From an uncultured euryarchaeote (GTDB lineage Archaea; Thermoplasmatota; Poseidoniia; Poseidoniales; Thalassarchaeaceae), in contig CALCOR010000222.1 in the NCBI GenBank assembly GCA_937897085.1, positions 1-8,332 on the forward strand: a DNA stretch of 8,332 bases, read 5' to 3'. The position numbers and the translations under genes are program-made. Below are positions 1 to 5,695 of this stretch, one piece after another (the stretch's first letter is position 1; each line of letters begins with the position of its first letter). The notes beneath the pieces were generated by a model. The model was not told the origin of the DNA, searched no databases, and saw only the letters and a program-made list of their open reading frames with translations.

Positions 1-114
1 CGGCACATGGCCAACCTCGAATCGGTGAAGACCTACGAGGGAACCCACGACATCCACAACCTCATCCTCGGCCGGCACATCACCGGCATCCAGAGTTTCA
101 CTAGAGAACTCTGA
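1..114 (+). CDS. gcdH: Glutaryl-CoA dehydrogenase, C-terminal fragment
   Basis: This is the last 37 codons plus TGA of an acyl-CoA dehydrogenase-superfamily flavoenzyme; the rest lies before the window. The visible frame contains [20 protein letters not shown] followed by RHITGIQSF. From memory this closely matches the C-terminus of human GCDH, which has [20 protein letters not shown]. The Glu of YEGT (fragment residue 13) aligns with the catalytic base that removes the alpha proton in this family. Glutaryl-CoA dehydrogenase oxidises and decarboxylates glutaryl-CoA to crotonyl-CoA in lysine, tryptophan and aromatic-acid breakdown, and passes electrons to ETF. The etfBA genes just downstream fit that role. 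One visible difference is His where the human GRAITG motif has Ala. With only the C-terminus in view, another acyl-CoA dehydrogenase subtype cannot be fully excluded. Confidence 0.85.
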   Translation, partial: RHMANLESVKTYEGTHDIHNLILGRHITGIQSFTREL

Positions 115-128
115 GACATCAGCGCTCA

Positions 129-145
129 AGCGCCCTTCGGGCGCT
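129..145 (+). terminator. GC-rich hairpin after gcdH, possible terminator or attenuator
   Basis: AGCGCCC (129-135) and GGGCGCT (139-145) form a perfect 7 bp stem around a TTC loop, 15 bases after the gcdH stop. No T-tract follows, only TCTGCTAATG, so it is neither a classical bacterial terminator nor an archaeal poly-T stop. It may act as an RNA processing or stability element, or partly separate gcdH from etfBA expression. The rest of the 115-197 gap holds an AT-richer patch near 149-160 that could carry the etfB promoter, but no clear TATA box is seen. Confidence 0.35.
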
Positions 146-197
146 CTGCTAATGTTGATAGAGGCGAGCAAGGTCGAGCGGCCGTCGGAGGAGTCAG

Positions 198-947
198 ATG
201 GCTGGAATCGCAGTTCTGCTGAAGCAGGTACCCGACACCACCGCCCGTATCAGCGTGAGCGAGGGCCGTGTGGATGAGTCGGCGATCACCAGTTGGGTCA
301 CCAGCCCATACGACGAGTATGCCCTCGAGGTCGCCATCCAGCACAAGGAGGCCTCTGGTGCCTCGATTACAGCCATCACCCTAGGTCCGCCGCGAGCCGA
401 CAAGGTGCTCAAGGACGCCGCTGCACTCGGAGTCGAGAATCTGGTGCGCGTCTGGGATGATGCTTGGGAGTCTCTCGACTCGAGTCAGGTGCAACACGCG
501 CTGTCCACGGTTCTCGAAGGCATCGATGCTGACTACATCTACTGCGGTAAGCAGTCAGCCGACCGCAATCAGGGCTCGACCGGACCGGGAGTGGCAGAGC
601 GACTCGGACTTGCTTGCATCGTCGAGATATCAGATGCCGATGTCTCAGGCGACTCTCCTTCGTTCACCCGCTCGTCGTCTACCGGCAGCGAGCGGCTGTC
701 ACCCGCTACACCCATCCTGCTCACCTTCACCAAGACCGAGACCGAACTGCGCCGACCGAATGTGCGTGGCATCATGATGGCGAAGAAGGCCCAGATCGAG
801 ATAGTCAGTGCGGACATCGGCGATGCACAGGTGCAGGTGGTCTCACACAACCCACCGGCTGAGAAGCCAGAGGGCAAGAAGTTCGAGGGAGCCGACAGCG
901 TTCCCGAAGTAGTCGGCCTGCTGCGCGACGAGGCTAAGGTCATCTGA
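198..947 (+). CDS. etfB: Electron transfer flavoprotein, beta subunit
   Basis: This is the small subunit (249 aa, the usual family length) of the soluble ETF heterodimer. ETF collects electrons from acyl-CoA dehydrogenases and hands them to ETF:quinone oxidoreductase. Family motifs are present in order: LLKQVPDT at residues 7-14, SPYDEYALE at 36-44 (the usual NPxDExALE with Ser for Asn), the nucleotide-binding stretch CGKQSADRNQGSTGPG at 116-131, and the C-terminal signature RRPNVRGIMMAKK at 185-197. The ATG at 198 is set by GGAGGAG at 187-193. The stop at 945-947 overlaps the Shine-Dalgarno of etfA. Whether this ETF is the ordinary or the electron-bifurcating type cannot be decided by eye. 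The gcdH neighbour favours an ordinary respiratory role. Confidence 0.96.
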   Translation: MAGIAVLLKQVPDTTARISVSEGRVDESAITSWVTSPYDEYALEVAIQHKEASGASITAITLGPPRADKVLKDAAALGVENLVRVWDDAWESLDSSQVQHALSTVLEGIDADYIYCGKQSADRNQGSTGPGVAERLGLACIVEISDADVSGDSPSFTRSSSTGSERLSPATPILLTFTKTETELRRPNVRGIMMAKKAQIEIVSADIGDAQVQVVSHNPPAEKPEGKKFEGADSVPEVVGLLRDEAKVI

Positions 948-958
948 GGAGGTATTGC

Positions 959-1882
959 ATGGATATCACAATCATCGCTGAGACACGTGACGGCGGTCTG
1001 CACCCTGTGACCGCCCAGTTGGTCGGAGCGGCCAGCAGTCTGGGCGCGAGTCCCACAGTCGTCTGCCCCGGAGGGTCAGGCGGCGAAGAAGCGTGCGGCA
1101 TCGCCGGCGTGGGCAAGGTCCTCGCTGTTACCGGAGATTGCTTCGCCACCTACGACGGCGGCGCCTGGGCCGAAGCACTGGATGCGGTCGCCGGCGGTGA
1201 CATCGTCATCGGTGCTGCGACCACCAGCGGGCGGGACATCTGTTCGCGGATCGCCGCCCGTCGCGGAGTCTCCATCATTCAGGACGTGATCGCCCTCTCA
1301 CCCGGTCTCAATGTGACTCACCCGATCTACTCGGGCAAGGCGATGCAGGATCTCACGGTTTCCGGTAACTGTGTACTCACTTTGCGAGCCAACACCTTCC
1401 CGTCTGCCCTCTCTGGGGGTTCGGCCCAGCTATCCACGGTGCAGCAGAGCGGCGACGTGCGTCTTGCCGTCGCCGAGGCGTTCGCCCGCGCATCCGAGCG
1501 CTTGGACGTCGCCGATGCGGACATCATCATCTCCGGCGGGCGAGGAATGGGCCATCCTGACAACTTCAGCCACCTGTATGAGGTGGCGGACGTCATCGGA
1601 GCAGCAGTGGGGGCGAGTCGGGCGGCAGTGGACACCTGGGAGGAGATTCCGCACAGCATGCAGGTCGGCCAGACAGGCAAGACGGTGAATCCGAGCCTCT
1701 ACATCGCGGTCGGCATCTCGGGAGCCATCCAACATCTGGCGGGAATGCGCACGAGCAAGTACATCGTCGCCATCAACAAGGATCCCGAAGCGCCGATCTT
1801 CAAGGTGGCGGATTACGGCATCGTCAGCACCTGGGAGGAGGCCATCCCTGTGCTCAAGGAAGAACTCTCCAAACTCGCCTGA
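959..1882 (+). CDS. etfA: Electron transfer flavoprotein, alpha subunit
   Basis: This is the FAD-carrying large subunit of ETF (307 aa, normal length). The N-terminal half (residues 1 to about 180) is the alpha/beta domain that packs against EtfB. The C-terminal FAD domain starts with SGGRG at 192-196, carries VGASRAAVD around 217-225 with the conserved Arg221, then [20 protein letters not shown] and the classic ETF-alpha signature [16 protein letters not shown] from 247. The C-terminus ends with [17 protein letters not shown], as in the family. The ATG lies 11 bp after the etfB stop and behind a strong GAGGAGGT (946-953), so the two subunits are almost certainly translated from one message. 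All expected FAD-contact motifs appear intact. Confidence 0.97.
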   Translation: MDITIIAETRDGGLHPVTAQLVGAASSLGASPTVVCPGGSGGEEACGIAGVGKVLAVTGDCFATYDGGAWAEALDAVAGGDIVIGAATTSGRDICSRIAARRGVSIIQDVIALSPGLNVTHPIYSGKAMQDLTVSGNCVLTLRANTFPSALSGGSAQLSTVQQSGDVRLAVAEAFARASERLDVADADIIISGGRGMGHPDNFSHLYEVADVIGAAVGASRAAVDTWEEIPHSMQVGQTGKTVNPSLYIAVGISGAIQHLAGMRTSKYIVAINKDPEAPIFKVADYGIVSTWEEAIPVLKEELSKLA

Positions 1883-1891
1883 GGTGCACCC

Positions 1892-2578
1892 ATGACGGGT
1901 GATTCCACCCCCCCGAATCTCGAGTGCGTGGTCGTCGAACCAACCTCCACTCATACTGGCACAGTGATCTGGCTGCACGGCCTTGGTGCCTCCGGACACG
2001 ACTTCGAGGACATACCCCCCCTGCTAGGGCTCGACCACATCCGCTACGTCTTCCCTCACGCGCCCGTGATGCCGGTTACGATCAACAACGGGATGCGTAT
2101 GCCCGCGTGGTACGACATCGTCGACCTCGATTGGAACAATGAGGAGCGCGAAGACGAGGCATCGATTCGCAGCAGCGCTGAGCTGGTCGTGAGCCTGCTG
2201 GAGGACGAACACGCTCGCGGCGTCGCCTACGAGCGCACGGTGCTCGCCGGATTCAGCCAGGGCGGCGCTCTGGCGCTGCACGTCGGCACTCGCTTCCCCG
2301 AACGGCTGGCGGGCATCATGGCGCTGTCCGCATACCAGTTGCTACCCACTGCTCACGAGGCAGAGGCGCACTCGAACAACGGTGACACTGCGCTGCTCTT
2401 CTGCCATGGCCGTCTCGACCCCATGGTCCCTATAGAACGCGGCCGGTCAGCCCATGAGGCGATGGCAGCAGCAGGCCATCCGACCGAGTGGGCGGAGTAC
2501 ATGATGGAGCATCAGGTGATCATGCCAGAGGTCGAGCGCATCGGCACATGGCTCGCAGCAAGGTTGCCAGGCGAGTGA
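1892..2578 (+). CDS. Phospholipase/carboxylesterase-family alpha/beta hydrolase
   Basis: This 228 aa serine hydrolase resembles the APT1/carboxylesterase family (Pfam Abhydrolase_2), which splits carboxyl esters or thioesters with short to medium acyl chains. The oxyanion-side motif LHGLGASGHDF is at residues 28-38. FPHAP (54-58) and MPAWYDI (70-76) are family hallmarks. The nucleophile elbow GFSQGG puts Ser122 at the active site. Asp176 in HGRLDPMVP and His207 in MMEHQV complete the triad. There is no signal peptide, so it should be cytoplasmic. Its ATG sits 9 bp after etfA with GAGGTG at 1881-1886, so it is probably cotranscribed with etfBA. That suggests acyl-ester or acyl-CoA housekeeping, but the substrate is unknown. 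Its TGA abuts the stop of the convergent gene. Confidence 0.92.
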   Translation: MTGDSTPPNLECVVVEPTSTHTGTVIWLHGLGASGHDFEDIPPLLGLDHIRYVFPHAPVMPVTINNGMRMPAWYDIVDLDWNNEEREDEASIRSSAELVVSLLEDEHARGVAYERTVLAGFSQGGALALHVGTRFPERLAGIMALSAYQLLPTAHEAEAHSNNGDTALLFCHGRLDPMVPIERGRSAHEAMAAAGHPTEWAEYMMEHQVIMPEVERIGTWLAARLPGE

Positions 2579-2583
2579 TCACT
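2574..2583. other. Palindrome formed by two abutting convergent stop codons
   Basis: AGTGATCACT is a perfect 10 bp palindrome. Its centre TGATCA is the plus-strand TGA of the hydrolase (2576-2578) fused to the minus-strand TGA of the surface-protein gene (2579-2581). No intergenic base remains. Any 3' untranslated region of either transcript must therefore run antisense into the other gene, and no separate terminator can exist between them. Confidence 0.9.
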
Positions 2584-5542
2584 GGTTGTCTCTGAGCCAG
2601 CCCTCGCCGTAGTATCCCCACTGCTCCATCGTCCAACCGGGCGGCAGGCCCTCAGCCGGAACCGGGGGGCCCGCAGCTGCCTCGGCGACCGGCTCCGGAG
2701 TGGTAGCAGGTGCGAGAGGGGGCGGAGCGAATGCTTGAGTCTCAGGAATCATCGCGGCCGGCGGTGCGAACGCATTGGGTGGTGGCGGCGCAGTGAGAGC
2801 ACCGGGTGGCGGGGGAGTGAACAGCGTCTCGACCGGTTCCTCCTCTCTGCCGCGGCGGAGCAGCAAGGCAGCGGCAATACCACCGCCGACGAGCAGCACC
2901 AGCAGACCGATGAACAGGCCGATGAGTATTCCACCGCCGCCGAGCAACTCCTCCTCGGTCTTGCTCGCATCGAGCGGATAGAAGTCGTTCTGGTCGCTGG
3001 TGCCGTCACCGTCTTGGTCGAGGCAGCCGAGCCTGTCCGCAGTCGAATTCCCATGTTCTTCGGGACATTCATCTGTGATAGCAGTCCCCTCTTGGTCCGA
3101 GTAGTTGTCACCATCAGCGTCCGACCATGAGTGGGAGAGGGCTGGGAACAGGTCGATTGAGTCGGCCCAACCGTCACCATCGGCATCCGGACAGCCGAGC
3201 ATCCCACCGAGCGTCGAAGTGCCAGCGGTGTCAGGGCAACCGTCGGCGAGTGATCCGGAAGCGTTGTCGCCGTAGCCATCCCCGTCCAGGTCATACATTT
3301 GGCTGGGTTCGTTCGGGAATGCGTCTGCAGCATCGCTCATCCCATCTCCATCTCCATCCAAGCATCCGAAGCGGTCGATGGATGAGTAGCCGCGCTCTGT
3401 CGGGCACGCATCGGGCTGGAAGGCATCGGTGACGAATTGTCCTACACCCAATACCACTCTCTCTGAATTCCAGTTCGCATCTGCCCAGTTGTCCCCGTAG
3501 CCATCAATGTCTGAGTCATGCCATTGTGTCGCTTCGAGGGCGAATGCATCAGCACCGTCGTCCGTGGTCCACGTCCCGGTCGGATTGCTCCATCCGTCTG
3601 CATCAGAATCCGGACATCCGAATCTGTCCGCTGTCGAGGTTCCATCCTGCAACGGGCAAGCGTCGCCATTGGTACCTTCCACATTGTCACCGTAGCTGTC
3701 GAGATCGGTGTCCACCCATTGGGTCGGGTCGAAGGGGTAGGTGTCCTCGGCATCGGCCCAACCGTCGCCATCCCAGTCCGGACAGCCGCGCTTCATTCCT
3801 TCAGTGGCGTTGCCGACCTCCTTCGGGCAACCGTCGAGGGTGTCGAGGTAGCCATCGTCGTCGTCGTCGGCATCCTCATCGGAATCACGGCAGCCATCAT
3901 TGTCGAAGTCGGTCCCTATGGATGAAGTCCAGCCAATGGCCCCGCGTGGGCAGCGGTCCATCTGGGGTGCTCCGACCGTGCATGAAGAATCAGTGATGGT
4001 CCCGTCGCAGACCGTGTCGCCATCGTCGTCGAGGTCCTCGCCGTCATCACGGCAGCCGTCCATGTCATGATCGGTCTGGCTGCCGGAAACCCAGTTCAGA
4101 TCTCCTCTCGGACAGCCATCCTGCGAATCGTAACGACCGTCGTTGTCGTCGTCCGAATCCTCGTTCGCAGAATCTCTGCAACCGTCCCCGTCATGGTCAG
4201 TTCCCGGGCCGGAGGTCCAGCCGAGGTCACCATAGACGCAGTCGTCAACGTCCGAGAGGACACCATCATTGTCGTCATCAGGGTCGCAGATGTCTCCGAG
4301 GTTGTCCGAATCGTGATCATCTTGCCCCGGATTGCTCATGCTCGGGCAGTTGTCGTCATCATCGGCGATTCCATCCCCGTCGATGTCTGGGAACGGGTCC
4401 ATACGAATCACCTGATTTCTCGTGGCATCGACGTACCACAGTTTGTTGTCCGGCCCGACCTCGAGTCCCATGATCGCCTGGGCCGTCGTCTGGGCGGTAT
4501 CGAGCAGAGTTCCGTCCAGCGCGTAGGCGCGAATCTTTCCGTTGCCCCTCTCCGAGACGAACAGCGTATCGTTGTGCAGGGCGATGCCAGACGGGTTGTT
4601 CAGCCCCGACGCCAACACACCGTTTTCCACGCCTCTAATCTCGCTGTACTCGGCCAGCGTAGGATCCATCTGGGTATTGGAGCCCATGATGTTGGTTGTG
4701 GTGGTGGAGGTGTCGTCAGTGTTCACCCACAGAACTCGTCCCGCTCCTGTGTCAGCGATGTAGAGTATTCCAGTCGACTTGTCGAGGATCATGTGCCCGG
4801 GAACACCGGCCTGACGGGTGGGAGTGATCTCCACATAACGCCGCACGATACCGTCGTCGTGGTCATCTCCACCGGTGTCGTGGTCATGTTGAAAGTCGTA
4901 ATACACCAATTCCCCATAATGGCCGTCGTTGTACCAGTAGGCGTTGCCTGAGTCGTGGGCGATGCCCACCCCGTTAGGACTCTCGTGCAGCATGTCGAGG
5001 TGGCTGCCCAGCTTGTTGTTAGCCTGATTCTCCATGGCGAAGTGAGAGAGCGACGAAGGCCAGAGTGCTGGCCCCATGAAATTGTTCGGGTTAGCCTGAC
5101 CGTCGAAGGTGTTGCGTGTCTCCTGCGCTGAGGAGAAGATGTAGTCGAATTCACTGTGATACTGGCCGAAGGCGAACGCGCTCGGCTCCTCCATGAAGTG
5201 GTTGCCATAAGCGTCCTTGCGGTTGGTGGAGGACTGCGATGCCCCGCCTGCATCGAAGATGATGGTCATGCTGTCAGTGGCTCGGTTGATCACCCATAAT
5301 TCGTCGGATCGCGATGGGTTGGGATGGAACTCCAGGTCACGCGGGACGTTCAGGCTGTCACTCGCATCGGCGATGATCGTCTCGTCGAATCCAGAGCCGA
5401 ATTGTTCGACATTGCTGCCGCTGGAGTGGTTGCTGCGCGCCTCGGCCTCGGTCACAGGAACCAATGCCAACATCGTGCTGCTGATGAGCATCAATAGAAT
5501 CGTCACGACACATAGCGTTCCCCGCACGTCACTTGGGCGCAT
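2579..5542 (-). CDS. Membrane-anchored surface protein: NHL-like propeller, TSP3 calcium-binding stalk, cytoplasmic tail
   Basis: This 987 aa protein should be displayed outside the cell. Residues 1 to about 36 are a signal peptide. Six blade-like repeats follow at about 67-97, 119-147, 190-217, 246-274, 316-342 and 356-383 (for example NPSGIALHNDTLFVSERGNG), suggesting a six-bladed NHL-type propeller. A His/Asp cluster lies at 219-231. Residues 386-858 are TSP3-type DxDxDG/DDCP repeats, which bind calcium in thrombospondins, arranged as two repeat families. Residues 868-895 form one membrane helix, and RRGR just after it places the C-terminus inside. The tail (896-987) is proline-rich and ends in LPPGWTMEQWGYYGEGWL plus RDNQ. 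A GTG six codons upstream (5560) is in frame, but AAAGGAGG favours the ATG at 5542. The function is unknown; ligand binding, adhesion or cell-envelope structure are guesses. Confidence 0.93.
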   Translation of the reverse strand: MRPSDVRGTLCVVTILLMLISSTMLALVPVTEAEARSNHSSGSNVEQFGSGFDETIIADASDSLNVPRDLEFHPNPSRSDELWVINRATDSMTIIFDAGGASQSSTNRKDAYGNHFMEEPSAFAFGQYHSEFDYIFSSAQETRNTFDGQANPNNFMGPALWPSSLSHFAMENQANNKLGSHLDMLHESPNGVGIAHDSGNAYWYNDGHYGELVYYDFQHDHDTGGDDHDDGIVRRYVEITPTRQAGVPGHMILDKSTGILYIADTGAGRVLWVNTDDTSTTTTNIMGSNTQMDPTLAEYSEIRGVENGVLASGLNNPSGIALHNDTLFVSERGNGKIRAYALDGTLLDTAQTTAQAIMGLEVGPDNKLWYVDATRNQVIRMDPFPDIDGDGIADDDDNCPSMSNPGQDDHDSDNLGDICDPDDDNDGVLSDVDDCVYGDLGWTSGPGTDHDGDGCRDSANEDSDDDNDGRYDSQDGCPRGDLNWVSGSQTDHDMDGCRDDGEDLDDDGDTVCDGTITDSSCTVGAPQMDRCPRGAIGWTSSIGTDFDNDGCRDSDEDADDDDDGYLDTLDGCPKEVGNATEGMKRGCPDWDGDGWADAEDTYPFDPTQWVDTDLDSYGDNVEGTNGDACPLQDGTSTADRFGCPDSDADGWSNPTGTWTTDDGADAFALEATQWHDSDIDGYGDNWADANWNSERVVLGVGQFVTDAFQPDACPTERGYSSIDRFGCLDGDGDGMSDAADAFPNEPSQMYDLDGDGYGDNASGSLADGCPDTAGTSTLGGMLGCPDADGDGWADSIDLFPALSHSWSDADGDNYSDQEGTAITDECPEEHGNSTADRLGCLDQDGDGTSDQNDFYPLDASKTEEELLGGGGILIGLFIGLLVLLVGGGIAAALLLRRGREEEPVETLFTPPPPGALTAPPPPNAFAPPAAMIPETQAFAPPPLAPATTPEPVAEAAAGPPVPAEGLPPGWTMEQWGYYGEGWLRDNQ
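2969..3829 (-). repeat. TSP3 repeat family II (about 56 aa units, four and a half copies)
   Basis: Residues 572-858 of the surface protein are tandem units starting at Cys572, 629, 713, 769 and 826. Each runs CP, a GxST-like stretch, GC, DxDGDGW, a FP-containing segment, QW, then DxDGDGYGDN. Units are 57, 84, 56, 57 and 33 residues long. The second is expanded by insertions after SNP and after GDN, and the last is a half unit. The same unit recurs in the divergent gene at 7934-8101. The Asp pattern predicts calcium binding. Confidence 0.85.
3830..4240 (-). repeat. TSP3 repeat family I (about 42 aa units, three copies)
   Basis: Residues 435-571 hold three units starting at Cys435, Cys477 and Cys531. 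Each reads CPRGDLxWxS, TDHDxDGCRD, then ED and a run of DDDxDG. The first and third are 42 and 41 residues. The second is 54 because of an insertion around 510-528 that adds Cys512 and Cys521. No copy of this family is seen in the divergent protein within the window. Generic TSP3 motifs at 386-434 precede the array. Confidence 0.82.
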
Positions 5543-5547
5543 GCCCC

Positions 5548-5555
5548 CCTCCTTT
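5548..5555 (-). promoter_or_regulatory. Shine-Dalgarno AAAGGAGG deciding the start of the minus-strand surface gene
   Basis: Read on the minus strand, AAAGGAGG is followed by the five bases GGGGC and ATG at 5542. This spacing is ideal. It lies inside the frame that would begin at the upstream GTG (5560), so the GTG start is unlikely. Confidence 0.75.
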
Positions 5556-5624
5556 CCCACTCCCTATTTGATTGCTTTTCTCGCATGCCCCACACCTACA
5601 CAATCGACCACTCTCCGATTTGCA

Positions 5625-5639
5625 GGGCCCGTAGGGCCC
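5625..5639. promoter_or_regulatory. GGGCCC-GTA-GGGCCC inverted repeat in the divergent spacer
   Basis: Two self-complementary GGGCCC hexamers are separated by GTA, midway between the divergent surface-protein genes (start codons at 5542 and 5696). They can act as a direct repeat, an inverted repeat or a 6 bp hairpin. The position suits an operator shared by both promoters, but no regulator family is recognised. The rest of the 5543-5695 spacer shows no unambiguous TATA box. A weak AT-rich stretch near 5565-5575 could serve the minus-strand gene. Confidence 0.35.
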
Positions 5640-5659
5640 AATCCCGTGAGCAATGGCTT

Positions 5660-5695
5660 GATTACCAAACCGTCAATCGTCCGTTTGTTGGTATC
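5660..5695 (+). promoter_or_regulatory. Imperfect dyad directly before the start of the plus-strand surface gene
   Basis: GATTACCAAAC (5660-5670) and GTTTGTTGGTATC (5683-5695) are imperfect inverted copies, with outer arms GATTACC/GGTATC and inner arms CAAAC/GTTTG around a 12 bp centre. The right arm touches the ATG at 5696. No Shine-Dalgarno is present, so the gene may be leaderless. The dyad would then overlap the core promoter and could be an operator. If the transcript has a leader, it could instead fold over the start. Confidence 0.35.

Noticed and set aside
1430..1999. Minus-strand frame of 189 codons opposite etfA and the hydrolase start
   Set aside because: It is antisense to strongly conserved ETF motifs and spans two real genes. 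It is explained by G+C-rich codon usage.
3518..3996. Overlapping plus-strand frames of 135 and 156 codons
   Set aside because: These are further antisense shadows of the TSP3 repeat DNA, with Arg/Ser/His-rich low-complexity translations and no ribosome binding sites.
2969..4240. Possible CRISPR array suggested by recurrent short sequence blocks
   Set aside because: The blocks are in-frame codons for Asp/Gly/Cys motifs of varying sequence and spacing. There are no identical direct repeats with unique spacers and no cas genes.
4067..4951. Plus-strand open frame of 294 codons rich in Val and Ile
   Set aside because: It is the complement of the Asp-rich surface gene: GAC/GAT codons read backwards give GTC/ATC. 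The minus-strand frame has a signal peptide, motifs, a membrane helix and a ribosome binding site; this one has no start signal or recognisable motif.
5543..5560. GTG start at 5560 giving a 993 aa surface protein
   Set aside because: The AAAGGAGG that best serves initiation lies inside this extension and is correctly spaced for the ATG at 5542. The extension MGKEGG adds nothing to the signal peptide.
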